A DNA stretch of 64,000 nt, taken from positions 124,001 to 188,000 of the forward strand of contig JAHHIJ010000001.1 of the NCBI GenBank assembly GCA_019358985.1, in the 5' to 3' direction. This document shows, piece by piece, positions 42,429-51,307 of this stretch. Source of the stretch: Tolypothrix brevis GSE-NOS-MK-07-07A. Its GTDB lineage: Bacteria; Cyanobacteriota; Cyanobacteriia; Cyanobacteriales; Nostocaceae. The position numbers were made by a program, and so were the translations under genes. Under the pieces are notes generated by a model that saw only the letters and a program-made list of their open reading frames with translations, ran no database searches and had not been told where the DNA came from. The number at the start of each line of letters is the position of its first letter. The stretch's first letter is position 1.

Positions 42429-43604
42429 TTAAGCGATGCTACCGCGCTTTCTGGCTTCTTTGTAGGAAGTAGCCACATTTTTCAAGCCGGCTTTAATCAT
42501 TTGTTGTTCTAATAAAGCAAAGAAACGCGCTTTATCACCACCTTTGACAACAGCTTGATTATGTGCTTCAGCGATCGCTACTGGATACCCATATCCTTTC
42601 TGCACTTGTGCCAACATCAATCCCAATGCTTGGTCTAACATGATTGTATTTTCCGCTACCCATGCCGGAATTTCTATCCGAGCAATTTCGGCACCAACAT
42701 GGACGTAGCAAAAGTAAATTTTTTGGTCTTCATACTGTTCTAAAATGTGGGCATTACTCCGCCATAAATTACTGCGTTGTCCTGGTTGAAGTTGAGTTGA
42801 CCAAAGTGTAGTATCTCGTAAAGGTTCAAATATTTTACACGGTACTTTTTCTAATTGATTGGGGCAAAAACTTTTACAATCAGGTACTGGATGAGAACAA
42901 GCTGTTAAACGTAAAAAGTTCATCGCTTCAATGTTGCGAGAAGCGCTGAGATAACCCATAATCGGAATTTCAGCAGAGCGCATTTGTTTCCATGCTTCGA
43001 GGATGGGAGGTAAAATGCGATCGCGTGCTTCAATTGGCAACTGTTCCAAAAACCAATAAATTAACGAACCATCCACCATCGCTAATGTTGGTGCTTTCGT
43101 CTTTTCTGCACAAGCAAGCTCTGCTAACACAGTTGTTTCACTGGCAGTGCGTCGATAACCCATCCATTCTTCGGTGCGAATTCCCCACTGCCGCGACATA
43201 TATAAATCTTCTGGGCGGTAAAATACTTCTGGTAAACTATCTAAAATCGGGTGAAGATTTTGTCCGTAGTGCAGAACGACTCTACCGATGTTGAGAAGAT
43301 AGCAGTAAGCAATTTCGTGGTGATTCGGGGCTATTTGGGAACCGTCGGTTGCAATAACAGTATGTATCTTCGGTGGAGTTGGGATATTGATACAGCTGTC
43401 TAATGGCTCAACTGGTGTAGCATTAGAAAATATAATGCGATCGCGCCATTTATCCTGTCGCTGTACTAAATCATCTTGGCAATCATAAGCATTTTTCAAA
43501 TGTTGTTGCGCTAATTCTAAACGCTGACGACTTGCAGCAACTTCTAAAGTCAGATGCTGACTTAAACCTTGCATTTGTCGCGCTAGTTGTGTAAGGTCAA
43601 GCAT
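42429..43604 (-). CDS. NurA-domain nuclease
   Basis: 391 aa. The block VIATDGSQIAPNHHEIAYCYLLNIG matches the first metal-binding motif of NurA 5'-3' nucleases, and TLAMVDGSLIYWFLEQLP and IARIEIPAWV the later motifs. In archaea NurA works with the HerA ATPase in end resection; many cyanobacteria have a NurA-domain protein whose partner is not obvious, and no herA is in the window. ATG 43604. Monocistronic. Confidence 0.85.
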   Translation of the reverse strand: MLDLTQLARQMQGLSQHLTLEVAASRQRLELAQQHLKNAYDCQDDLVQRQDKWRDRIIFSNATPVEPLDSCINIPTPPKIHTVIATDGSQIAPNHHEIAYCYLLNIGRVVLHYGQNLHPILDSLPEVFYRPEDLYMSRQWGIRTEEWMGYRRTASETTVLAELACAEKTKAPTLAMVDGSLIYWFLEQLPIEARDRILPPILEAWKQMRSAEIPIMGYLSASRNIEAMNFLRLTACSHPVPDCKSFCPNQLEKVPCKIFEPLRDTTLWSTQLQPGQRSNLWRSNAHILEQYEDQKIYFCYVHVGAEIARIEIPAWVAENTIMLDQALGLMLAQVQKGYGYPVAIAEAHNQAVVKGGDKARFFALLEQQMIKAGLKNVATSYKEARKRGSIA

Positions 43605-43611
43605 AAAATTT

Positions 43612-43695
43612 TGTTAATTGTTAGTTGGTTGATAGTTGGAGCGTTATTAATATTTACCACTATCCATTATCTATTATCCACTATCAACTATCCCA
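43612..43695. repeat. STRR heptamer block upstream of the NurA gene
   Basis: GTTAGTTG/GTTGATAG units then CCACTATCCATTATC units. Confidence 0.7.
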
Positions 43696-43719
43696 ATACG
43701 TTTGGTGTTAAGGATAATT

Positions 43720-43794
43720 GTAGGTTGGGTTAAACGAAGTGAAACCCAACAAACCCCCCGAAAATGTTGGGTTTCGTTCCTCAACCCAACCTAC
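43720..43794. mobile_element. 75-bp MITE with GTAGGTTGGGTT ends
   Basis: GTAGGTTGGGTT and AACCCAACCTAC termini, with a second inner pair GAAACCCAACA/TGTTGGGTTTC, so almost the whole element folds into one hairpin. Confidence 0.8.
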
Positions 43795-43832
43795 GCAGTT
43801 TAAAGTTTTTGACGCTAACACCAAGCGGATTG

Positions 43833-44624
43833 TCAACTATCCACTACCCAGTGATCAAAATCTTGACCAAATTGAGAAAGCGATATTAGCTGAATTATTG
43901 AATCATTTTCAGCCGCGTTTCTTTCTGGTTGAGTATTATAACCCCAGTCTGCCAGAAAGAGTTTCACATTTTCCAAATCCCTTTGCTGTTTAACTAACTC
44001 TAACGTTTTGATTCTGTCTTCTACAAACCATAAACTGACTGCTTTATCCTGTGCAGCCTGAATTAATTTTCTCAAAATTTCGTATTTAGGACGCTTGACT
44101 TCTTTCCCAAAAATTGCTTCTTTGGTTAAATTAACTCCTTGTTGTTGCAACAATTGTTGTACAAAACGCCCTTCTTTGGTAGTGACAATATACAGCTTGA
44201 CTTGACAACTAAGAGTTGCTTTAATTTTTTCTACCACACCCGGATAAAATCGATGCAGACTCAGCCAACCATCTAAATCTGTAGCAATCCATTCATCCCG
44301 GAGATTATCTAATTTAGTGGCAATTTCTTTTGCCTGTAGTTTGTCTTCTAACAAAATTTGTTGAGCGATGCTAGCCCATTCTTGAAGAATCTTTTCATCA
44401 TCAATTCCCGCTACCAAAGCTTTAATTAAGACGGGCATTTCCCAACCCGTTTCAATTACAGGTCTAAGCTGATAGAATCTAGAAGCTAAATCATTTGATG
44501 GCGTTTGGTTAGCTGACAACCATACTTGACAATAGGCACGCCATGCTACTTGAAAATATTCAATTAGTCCGTCGCAAATTACACCATCAAAGTCTAAAGC
44601 GAGAATTGTAGGACTATTTGCCAT
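43833..44624 (-). CDS. HAD-superfamily hydrolase
   Basis: 263 aa from ATG 44624 (ATG 44627 also possible). Motif I LALDFDGVICDG with the nucleophile Asp, motif II VTTKEG, motif III Lys in GKEVKRPKYEIL and motif IV FVEDRIKTLE. A four-helix cap follows motif I, as in phosphatases of the phosphoglycolate type. Substrate unknown. Confidence 0.85.
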   Translation of the reverse strand: MANSPTILALDFDGVICDGLIEYFQVAWRAYCQVWLSANQTPSNDLASRFYQLRPVIETGWEMPVLIKALVAGIDDEKILQEWASIAQQILLEDKLQAKEIATKLDNLRDEWIATDLDGWLSLHRFYPGVVEKIKATLSCQVKLYIVTTKEGRFVQQLLQQQGVNLTKEAIFGKEVKRPKYEILRKLIQAAQDKAVSLWFVEDRIKTLELVKQQRDLENVKLFLADWGYNTQPERNAAENDSIIQLISLSQFGQDFDHWVVDS

Positions 44625-44800
44625 CATTGTTTTGGGAATTAAAACTGCTATTGTCAGATTAGCTGAATCTCCAGAGGAATAAAAGGAAAATTTACTGAAA
44701 AGGCTGCCGGTCGTCCAGTGGGATTAGTGCGCTAGCGCTGTTTTGCTTTCAAAGCTGCAAAGCTACTATTTAAGGAATTAGTTAAAAGGATTTATCTAGA

Positions 44801-46399
44801 GTGAAATTAATATCCGAACCATCGATTCCAGTGAAAATCCAAAAGATGAAGGAACGAGTGCGATGGAATCATTCCAGTATTGTCTCACGCTTGATTGACC
44901 AAACTAGCATGGTTTTGGACGACGGTAGAGACGATAGCCCAGAATTTTCTTTTATGGTTATCGGTGATACTGGCACAAAGTCCCATTATGGCGAACATCC
45001 CCAACGCAAAATTGCCGAATTAATGCTGAGGGGGCGTGACTCTTGCCGTTTTGTGTTGCATACGGGGGATGTAATTTATACGGTGGGTTCTCATGAGTAT
45101 TATTCCTCAAACTTTATTGAGCCTTACCGCGAATTTTTGGAGGGTGGCGAGAATCCTAAAAGCATTCGTTACGATCGCATGGTCTTCAATTTACCAATAT
45201 TACCTGTGCTTGGCAATCACGACTACTACGATGTACCGTTGATGTATCGCTTGCTGACAGGAACAACGCAACCCCTACGTCGTATGTTCGGCTATAAAGA
45301 TATTGAAATTGGCTGGCATGGTTCGTATCAAGGCAATGCTTATGCAAAAGCATTTCTTGATTATTTGAATGCGATCCCCTCTCTATCGGAGTTAGAGCGT
45401 CACCTCGACACCCATTATACTGCTAAAACTGACACCGGGCGCTGTTTGCGTTATCAACCCGGACATTTTACCCGGTTGCCCAATCGTTATTATACGTTTC
45501 GTTACGGCGGTATTGACTTTTTCGCCCTCGACTCGAATACTTTTAATGAACCATTACCGCTGGCGGCAACCAAAGAAGGGGAAATTAATCGGCGCGAATT
45601 AGAAAAACGTCGGCGGGAAATAGACCAAGAAGAATCAGAGATTTTGAGAATATGCGTAGACGCGGAGCGGCTTGTCGATAGACATCGCCTGAATCCAGAT
45701 ATCCCCAAACAAGCAGAACAACTTGATGAACTCAGTGCCAAATTAGAGGAAATCAACCAAATCAAACTTGACATTGAGAAACAACTCACATCTGACAAAT
45801 CGTCTGCTATCGACTTTGAACAACTGGAATGGTTGAAACAAAGATTAATTGAATCTTGGCATAATTCAGACGTGCGCGGACGTATAATTTATTTTCACCA
45901 TCCGCCCTACGTCACTGAAAACAGTAAATGGCATCAAGCAGAAACATTAGCGGTGCGTCGTCACTTGCGTGCTTGTTTTGATGCGGTTGCCCTTCAAGTT
46001 GGTTCCCTAACTCAAGGACGTTCCATAGTCGATTTAATCTTAAACGGTCACGCGCACTGCTTTGAATATCTCCGCACCGCTGATACTGGATACGCAGACT
46101 CGCACATCAACTGTATCATCAGTGGTGGTAGCGGTCATTTTCCCCGTCGCCAACGCCAAGAGGGAACAGAATTGATGGAAACTTTTGAGGAAATTGACGG
46201 CAGTCCAACGCGTAAGATTGCAGATTCATTGCTTTTTGTTGGTCGCGAGGGCTACAAACCGCACAGGCGATTGCCTTACTCATTCGTGCGAATTGATGTA
46301 CAGTCCGGTTCCCCACCCAAGTTTATCATCAGACCGTTTGTCGCAGAGCGAGTTGGAGAAAATTGGTGCGATCGCGCAATGGATGCGTTTGTAATTTAA
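44801..46399 (+). CDS. Metallophosphoesterase (calcineurin-like)
   Basis: 532 aa. Dinuclear metal motifs in order: VIGDTGTKSH, LHTGDVIYT, VLGNHDYYD, IIYFHHPPYV and LNGHAHCFEY. A helical, charged insertion (about 258-350) lies between the third and fourth motifs. No signal peptide, so cytoplasmic. Substrate unknown; the N-terminus and insertion are outside the basic fold. Start GTG 44801. A terminator hairpin follows. Confidence 0.88.
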   Translation: MKLISEPSIPVKIQKMKERVRWNHSSIVSRLIDQTSMVLDDGRDDSPEFSFMVIGDTGTKSHYGEHPQRKIAELMLRGRDSCRFVLHTGDVIYTVGSHEYYSSNFIEPYREFLEGGENPKSIRYDRMVFNLPILPVLGNHDYYDVPLMYRLLTGTTQPLRRMFGYKDIEIGWHGSYQGNAYAKAFLDYLNAIPSLSELERHLDTHYTAKTDTGRCLRYQPGHFTRLPNRYYTFRYGGIDFFALDSNTFNEPLPLAATKEGEINRRELEKRRREIDQEESEILRICVDAERLVDRHRLNPDIPKQAEQLDELSAKLEEINQIKLDIEKQLTSDKSSAIDFEQLEWLKQRLIESWHNSDVRGRIIYFHHPPYVTENSKWHQAETLAVRRHLRACFDAVALQVGSLTQGRSIVDLILNGHAHCFEYLRTADTGYADSHINCIISGGSGHFPRRQRQEGTELMETFEEIDGSPTRKIADSLLFVGREGYKPHRRLPYSFVRIDVQSGSPPKFIIRPFVAERVGENWCDRAMDAFVI

Positions 46400-46406
46400 A
46401 TTTTCC

Positions 46407-46438
46407 GCAAGATAGCGGGGCAAAATAACCCCGCTTGC
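46407..46438 (+). terminator. Terminator-like hairpin after the metallophosphoesterase gene
   Basis: GCAAgataGCGGGG - caaaataa - CCCCGCTTGC, eight bases after the stop codon; no strong T-run. Confidence 0.55.
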
Positions 46439-46778
46439 AGTTATATAACTCACATTCCGCCTTTGCTGTGGTGGCAGACTTTCCGTGGTGCGGATAGCTC
46501 CAGGGGTTGATGATGAATTTTTCTCTCGTTGACGAATTTACCTGCAACCAAATCAAATAAGGCTGTACCCTAAAAGATAAATTGATGCTAAAATCAATTT
46601 CTTCTTATAAAAGCCCCAGTACCACTGGGGCAAGTTGAACGTTTCCATTTGTCAATATACTCACTGTTAGACGGTTAAGGGTAGGGGTTTCCCTGACCTT
46701 GACATGAAAACATGACAAACGTTAGGATAAAACATGACAAAAATATGTTAACACTCCTTATCGCCCGCTACTTAGGGG
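46439..46778. other. Spacer with hairpin and ACATGACAAA direct repeats
   Basis: No gene. GCCCCAGT-acc-ACTGGGGC (46613-46631) is a clean hairpin; further on AACATGACAAA occurs twice (about 46709 and 46731) around CATGAAAACATG. Purpose not clear. Confidence 0.35.
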
Positions 46779-46891
46779 GGCGTTGCTGAATTCAGGTATG
46801 AATCCGGATGTAGAGACGTAGCACTGCTACGTCTCATCAAGGGTTTTGACCAGAGCGCAGAATCATTTTCATACATCTAATCAGCAACGCC
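46779..46891. mobile_element. MITE with GGCGTTGCTGA ends
   Basis: GGCGTTGCTGA and TCAGCAACGCC termini; inner segment has TATGAATCCGGATGTAGAGACGTAGCACTGCTACGTCTC, i.e. the same GACGTAGCA hairpin core inside a third kind of MITE frame. Confidence 0.75.
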
Positions 46892-46983
46892 GCGTTTTTT
46901 AACGCAGAGGAGCGCGGAGGTAAGCGCAGAGTGACGCAGAGTTTTTCTGATAAATTTTCGTCATGAATTTATGCAATATTGTA

Positions 46984-47256
46984 CTAAGATACTTTCGGTT
47001 GCTGCCATAGGATGAGTTTCAATTTTTCGCAGTTGCAAACCCCATTACTAACTTCTCCTTCGTGGTCAGCTAGCCAATCATAAATTTGTGCAGCTTTGGC
47101 TAGTGCCAATTTTTCTGAACGATAAAGCCGAGGGGTAGGACAGTAGGCTTGCCCATTGATGTGTATAGCTGCAATCTGCCAATAGTCGCTGTCTTCACCC
47201 TCTGGTACAACGTCTAAAAATCCGCTATTGTAAGACTCGATTATTCCCATGTTCAT
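46984..47256 (-). CDS. Hypothetical protein (90 aa)
   Basis: MNMGIIESYNSGFLDVVPEGEDSDYWQIAAIHINGQ start; domain-like, with YCPTPRLYRSEKLALAKAAQIYDWLADHEG. No membrane span. Two in-frame ATGs (47256, 47250). No family known to me; sequence regularity suggests a real cyanobacterial gene. Confidence 0.6.
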   Translation of the reverse strand: MNMGIIESYNSGFLDVVPEGEDSDYWQIAAIHINGQAYCPTPRLYRSEKLALAKAAQIYDWLADHEGEVSNGVCNCEKLKLILWQQPKVS

Positions 47257-47378
47257 CTACAATTATCAAACCTTTTGGGCGTTGGTTACAACAAAGCCGA
47301 TGCCAGCCCTCTCTGAGCAAGTCAAAGCTGGAATCACGAGGGAATACAGTAGCAACCCTTGCTAATAATTTTGTGTTC

Positions 47379-47522
47379 ATGACCAATGGAAATCTGAATT
47401 ATTGGTCACTTTTTGGCTTGATTGGGTTATTGGCAGGAATAATGGCGAGAGGAACAGCCACTTTGGGTTGGCTAAATTACTCCTCGGTCAGTAATGTAGT
47501 TTCGATATTCAAGCGAACATAA
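47379..47522 (+). CDS. Possible small membrane peptide (47 aa)
   Basis: ATG 47379 opens a 47-codon frame with one hydrophobic segment (WSLFGLIGLLAGIMARGTA). No good ribosome-binding site and no known family; it precedes the methyltransferase gene by 77 bases. The only coding candidate in the 343-base spacer 47257-47599. Confidence 0.25.
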   Translation: MTNGNLNYWSLFGLIGLLAGIMARGTATLGWLNYSSVSNVVSIFKRT

Positions 47523-47599
47523 TCGATTAGTCTTGAGAATGGGGGTTTTAGCGTTTATTTTCAGCACTAAAGTGTAGACTACAAAATAAAACAAATCAG

Positions 47600-48358
47600 A
47601 TGATGAAACTTAAATTAAAAGATAACTTTGTACTTTTAACGGTAAGCATCCTACTAATACTGTGCTTTTGGCTGCTTAATCCTATGCTGTCACCAATTGC
47701 ACTTACCCCAGGAGGAACATATCAACAAAAGGCTGTCCATAGCCCAGATGGTATCGGCAAATTCTACCAAGGACGAGAAATAGCCAAAGTTATGGGACAC
47801 ACCGGCGCCTCATGGCTAGAAAGACCAAGCCGCGAGGATGAAGAACAGCCTAGTAAGATTGTAAATGCCATCGACCTCAAACCTAACGATGTCGTTGCAG
47901 ACATTGGCGCAGGTACGGGTTATTTAAGCTTTCGCATGGCACCTTTAATTCCCAAAGGAAAGGTGTTTGCTGTGGATATTCAGCCGGAAATGTTAGATAT
48001 TATTAAATCTTTGAAAAAAGATAAAAATATCAGCAACGTTGAACCGATTTTAGCAACGGTGAATAACCCCAACCTACCGCTTGAAAGTGTAGATTTGGCG
48101 ATTATGGTCGATGCTTACCACGAATTTGAATATCCCCTAGAAGTCATGCAAGGAATTGTCAGCGCCCTCAAACCTGGTGGTAGAGTTGTTTTGGTTGAAT
48201 ATCGGGGCGAAAATCCCTTTGTTATGATTAAAGCTTTGCACAAAATGAGTCAGAAACAAGTAAAAAAAGAAATGCAAGCTGTTGGTTTGCTTCACCGCGA
48301 AACCAAAAACTTGCTACCACAGCAGCATCTAATGGTGTTTGAAAAGCCCCAGACATGA
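47600..48358 (+). CDS. Membrane-anchored class I SAM-dependent methyltransferase
   Basis: 252 aa. An N-terminal membrane segment (FVLLTVSILLILCFWLLNPM) is followed by a Rossmann methyltransferase core: VVADIGAGTGYLSFRMAPL (motif I), FAVDIQPEMLDII (motif II), VDLAIMVDAYHEF (motif IV) and LKPGGRVVLVEY. The phrase MVDAYHEF is typical of a group of secreted or anchored methyltransferases of unknown substrate. ATG 47600, with a second ATG directly after it. Confidence 0.87.
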   Translation: MMKLKLKDNFVLLTVSILLILCFWLLNPMLSPIALTPGGTYQQKAVHSPDGIGKFYQGREIAKVMGHTGASWLERPSREDEEQPSKIVNAIDLKPNDVVADIGAGTGYLSFRMAPLIPKGKVFAVDIQPEMLDIIKSLKKDKNISNVEPILATVNNPNLPLESVDLAIMVDAYHEFEYPLEVMQGIVSALKPGGRVVLVEYRGENPFVMIKALHKMSQKQVKKEMQAVGLLHRETKNLLPQQHLMVFEKPQT

Positions 48359-48415
48359 ATCTGTGCCTTTAGAATAACTGCTTTGTGTTTCTTGAAAGTT
48401 CAGCAATAATAGCAG

Positions 48416-48697
48416 TCAAGAAGCAACTTTATCTTGAATACTATTCAGACAAAAACTCAGATGAGAACGAATAGCCCGCTCATAAACCAAAGTTTGCTCT
48501 GTGCGTACCCCTACAGGCTGATATATTAAGTTAACGTCGGGAAATTCCAGCCAAGACAGCAAAAAAATGTCTTTGGCTGGAGTAGTAATTTGATAATTAT
48601 TCTCTTGTCTTTTCTTAATCAGCCGACAATTATTTAGCTTTAACTTTTGTCTAAATAATTCTTCAAATTCGGGAACTAAATTTGCATAAGTTGTCAT
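48416..48697 (-). CDS. Hypothetical protein (93 aa)
   Basis: MTTYANLVPEFEELFRQKL start, basic, no membrane span; ends LSFCLNSIQDKVAS. No family recognised. Convergent with the methyltransferase gene. Confidence 0.55.
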   Translation of the reverse strand: MTTYANLVPEFEELFRQKLKLNNCRLIKKRQENNYQITTPAKDIFLLSWLEFPDVNLIYQPVGVRTEQTLVYERAIRSHLSFCLNSIQDKVAS

Positions 48698-48925
48698 AGT
48701 CTATACACACTCAAACGTTTTAGTGAGAGAATTCGCATCTGGTGATAATAACAATTATGACACCTTATCTACTGAAAATCTAAAATTATTTTTAATGTAT
48801 AAAGTAGCCTCAGTATTTATTAGCCAAATTAATTAACTTTATTCGACAAATTTGTAACAGTAAATACTATTTTGTCAAAATTAGTCTATAGTGGTTAGTA
48901 GATTACACAAAACTAGGTTAAAAAA

Positions 48926-49327
48926 TTGGCTGACATAATTGATACCGCTGTAAAAGCAGGTTCTTTTGGTACCCTAGTTGCTGCAATCAAAGCTGCTAAT
49001 TTGGTAGATACTCTTAAAGGCGCTGGTCCCTTCACCGTCTTTGCACCTACTGATGCAGCATTCGCAAAGCTTCCAGCAGGGACAGTAGACGCACTACTTA
49101 AGGATGTTCCCAAGCTCACGAAAATCCTGACTTATCATGTCGTTTCCGGCAAAGTCATGGCATCTGACGTGGTTAAGCTCAAATCAGCCACCACAGTTGA
49201 AGGAAGTGATGTGAAAATTGACGCTTCTCATGGCGTAAAAATAAATGATGCTACCGTTGCAACACCAGATGTTGCTGCTGATAACGGTGTCATTCACATC
49301 ATTGATACTGTGTTAATTCCTGCGTAA
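48926..49327 (+). CDS. Fasciclin (FAS1) domain protein
   Basis: 133 aa, a single FAS1 domain: [34 protein letters not shown] (H1 region), [15 protein letters not shown] and [13 protein letters not shown] (H2 region). Start is TTG 48926 because the family begins MADIVDTA and no ATG is available. No signal peptide, so cytoplasmic; small cyanobacterial FAS1 proteins are stress-linked but of unknown mechanism. Confidence 0.92.
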   Translation: MADIIDTAVKAGSFGTLVAAIKAANLVDTLKGAGPFTVFAPTDAAFAKLPAGTVDALLKDVPKLTKILTYHVVSGKVMASDVVKLKSATTVEGSDVKIDASHGVKINDATVATPDVAADNGVIHIIDTVLIPA

Positions 49328-49584
49328 TTAAACGCTTAGATAGGTAATGCTATCTGTGGGGCAGCGACTATAAATAATCGCTGCCCCATTATTGTATAGA
49401 TGTATTTTATATCATGTCCTAATAATCACACATACTGTAGATATTAATTCCTTAAACAAACGGTCGTGGTCAATCATACTCTCAATCAAGTCGTCAGGGG
49501 AAACGCATCAAAGCCAGAATTTGAAATTAAACCGCAGATAAATCTGTGATTCAAAAGATGCTAATTCGGGTTTTGGCAATAATT
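49328..49584. other. Short spacer with hairpin and ATCATGTCC half-element
   Basis: GGGGCAGCGATTAT/AATCGCTGCCCC just after the fasciclin stop is a probable terminator; TATATCATGTCCTAATAATCACACATACTGTAG (split) at about 49408 resembles the left end of the ATATCATGTCCG family. Confidence 0.5.
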
Positions 49585-49872
49585 CTATTTTGATGTAGAA
49601 AGAGGAATGAGGCTCGCGCTTTTTGCTGCACTATCCCAAACTATCCAATTACAAGAATCATCCACATCAGCCGCATTAGTTGTCACTTTAAAATAAAGCT
49701 TTGGGCTGCCTTTGGGTTCAATAGCAAAGTCGGCATTTTGAGCATATACTACTTTGAATCCTCTGTCTTGCAGGCAATACTTTGCCCAATTTTTCAATGA
49801 TTCCTTATATGGATCGTGTGGAATTGGTGGACTTGTGATTAATGCTTCTTCGATGACTTCAAATATTTGCAT
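49585..49872 (-). CDS. Hypothetical protein (95 aa)
   Basis: ATG 49872 is preferred; the 20 upstream codons are made of GGGCAATG repeats. Product MQIFEVIEEALITSPPIPHDPYKESLK, later VVYAQNADFAIEPKGSPKLYFKV, looks like a small alpha/beta domain reminiscent of nuclease-like or restriction-endonuclease-like proteins, but no motif decides it. Confidence 0.55.
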   Translation of the reverse strand: MQIFEVIEEALITSPPIPHDPYKESLKNWAKYCLQDRGFKVVYAQNADFAIEPKGSPKLYFKVTTNAADVDDSCNWIVWDSAAKSASLIPLSTSK

Positions 49873-49874
49873 AG

Positions 49875-49925
49875 TTGTTGGTTGGGCAATGGGCATTGGG
49901 CAATGGGCAATGGGCAATGCCCCAT
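49875..49925. repeat. GGGCAATG tandem repeats
   Basis: Six degenerate GGGCAATG/GGGCATTG units between the 95-aa ORF and the VOC protein gene; they encode the artificial N-terminal extension of the former. Confidence 0.75.
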
Positions 49926-50395
49926 TACCCATTTACATCATCCGGATCGCAACGAATTTCAATCATAAAGCCATCGGGGTCGTAAAAATACACGCCTCTA
50001 CCTGTGGGACGAGTGACTGGACCGTGTGCGATCGCTATTTTATTTTCTCTTATTACTGCCACTGCTCGCTCAAATAATTGCGGCTCGATGTCAAACGCCA
50101 AATGATATGCTCTAGTAAAAGTCTGCTCTGGATTTGGATCGGGTGGTGATAATTCCGGTTCCCAAAATAAATCGAGGATTGTCCCATCTGGAGTGACGAA
50201 ATTGGCAACTTTACCTTGTGCTACCAACTCAACTAAGGTTTTCGGAACTTCTTCACCTGTAAGTTCGTGCAAACCCAAAATTGTACTGTAAAAGTGGCGC
50301 GAAGCTTGCATATCATGCACATTTAAGGCAATATGATGCACGCGGCGCAGATTTCCGGTGACAAGGGTAGAATTGGAAGTGGTGCTAGAAAGCAT
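49925..50395 (-). CDS. VOC-family (glyoxalase/dioxygenase-like) protein
   Basis: 156 aa from ATG 50395 (TTG 50407 less likely). Paired beta-alpha-beta-beta-beta units: VHHIALNVHDMQASRHFYSTILGL (metal His), HLAFDIE in the second half and YFYDPDGFMIEIRCDP with the metal Glu. Metal-dependent; reaction unknown. Confidence 0.88.
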   Translation of the reverse strand: MLSSTTSNSTLVTGNLRRVHHIALNVHDMQASRHFYSTILGLHELTGEEVPKTLVELVAQGKVANFVTPDGTILDLFWEPELSPPDPNPEQTFTRAYHLAFDIEPQLFERAVAVIRENKIAIAHGPVTRPTGRGVYFYDPDGFMIEIRCDPDDVNG

Positions 50396-50468
50396 AGTAT
50401 GACTCAATTACTTACCTAAGATAGAAGCAAAGTTCGTTTCTAAAGTTTATTATTCATCATAAAAAGCT

Positions 50469-50957
50469 ATGATGCAATTTGATTATTCTTTAGACTTTAA
50501 GAATATCGACTTTCGCCAACATCCCGAACTATATCGCGTTGGCAAAGGTGAACAGGGTGTACTTTTGGTAGAACCCTATAAATCAGAAATTCTTCCCCAT
50601 TGGCGATTTAAGACTCCGGATATTGCGAGAGAGTCGAGTGAAAAAATCTACGAGATGTTTCTTGCTTATCTTGAGGCTGATGATTTTGTTGGTGCGGATA
50701 TGGCACGGAAATTTATCCAAATGGGCTATACGCGATCGCGTCGCTATGCTAATCACAAAACTGGCAGAAAATACAAAACCAACCCGCAAAAAGAAGCTTC
50801 ACTAGAAGCACAACTGCAAGCGAGAAAAGATATTTTACCTTATGAAGTAGACCCAGTGAAAGCCGAGTCAGCAGCGATATTTAAAGAAAAATGGATACAA
50901 GCGAAGACAAACGATAAATATCTTTTGTTGTTAAAAAAACATCAAGAAAAAGTTTGA
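50469..50957 (+). CDS. DUF4385 family protein
   Basis: 162 aa with FDYSLDFKNIDFRQHPELYRVGKGEQGVLLVEPYKSEILPHWRFKTP, the hallmark of DUF4385. Basic patch TRSRRYANHKTGRKYKT. Cytoplasmic, function unknown. ATG 50469 (second ATG at 50472). Confidence 0.85.
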   Translation: MMQFDYSLDFKNIDFRQHPELYRVGKGEQGVLLVEPYKSEILPHWRFKTPDIARESSEKIYEMFLAYLEADDFVGADMARKFIQMGYTRSRRYANHKTGRKYKTNPQKEASLEAQLQARKDILPYEVDPVKAESAAIFKEKWIQAKTNDKYLLLLKKHQEKV

Positions 50958-50980
50958 GCAAAAGTCGATAGATGCAATTT

Positions 50981-51190
50981 AGTAGAGACGTTCCGGCGGA
51001 ACGTCTCTCCGGTGGAACGTCTCTCCTCTCCGGCGGAACGTCTCTCCGGTGGAACGTCTCTCCGGCGGAACGTCTCTCCGGTGGAACGTCTCTCCGGTGG
51101 AACGTCTCTCCGGCGGAACGTCTCTCCGGTGGAACGTCTCTCCGGTGGAACGTCTCTACAAAGACGTTCCACCGGAACGTCTCTACAAGG
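50981..51190. repeat. Tandem array of a 16-bp hairpin-derived unit
   Basis: Ten units of CCGGYGGAACGTCTCT (50993-51157, with one 5-base slip after unit 2) follow a normal GTAGAGACGTTCCGGCGGAACG start and end in a reverse-orientation hairpin AAAGACGTTCCACCGGAACGTCTCTAC. The array is the right half of a GACGTTCC hairpin multiplied. It has no spacers, so it is not CRISPR; ORFs running through it are artefacts. Confidence 0.9.
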
Positions 51191-51307
51191 GTAACGTCTG
51201 TACAAGATGTGTGATATCATATCCAATAAATCGCCATAATCATGTTTTACAGTTTTCGATTACTGTTGATTTGCCGGATATAAAAATTTAAATAAAAATA
51301 ATTTTTT

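Noticed and set aside
43739-43993. 84-aa plus-strand ORF
   Set aside because: It overlaps the 3' end of the HAD hydrolase gene and the inverted-repeat element at 43720-43794; its first third is MITE sequence.
50993-51157. Possible CRISPR array
   Set aside because: Units are directly adjacent with no spacers, only 16 bp long and derived from a dispersed hairpin.
50942-51291. Several ORFs in different frames across the 50.98-51.19 kb array, with repetitive Arg/Thr/Ser/Gly products
   Set aside because: They are translations of the 16-bp tandem repeat in different frames on both strands and have no start context or family.
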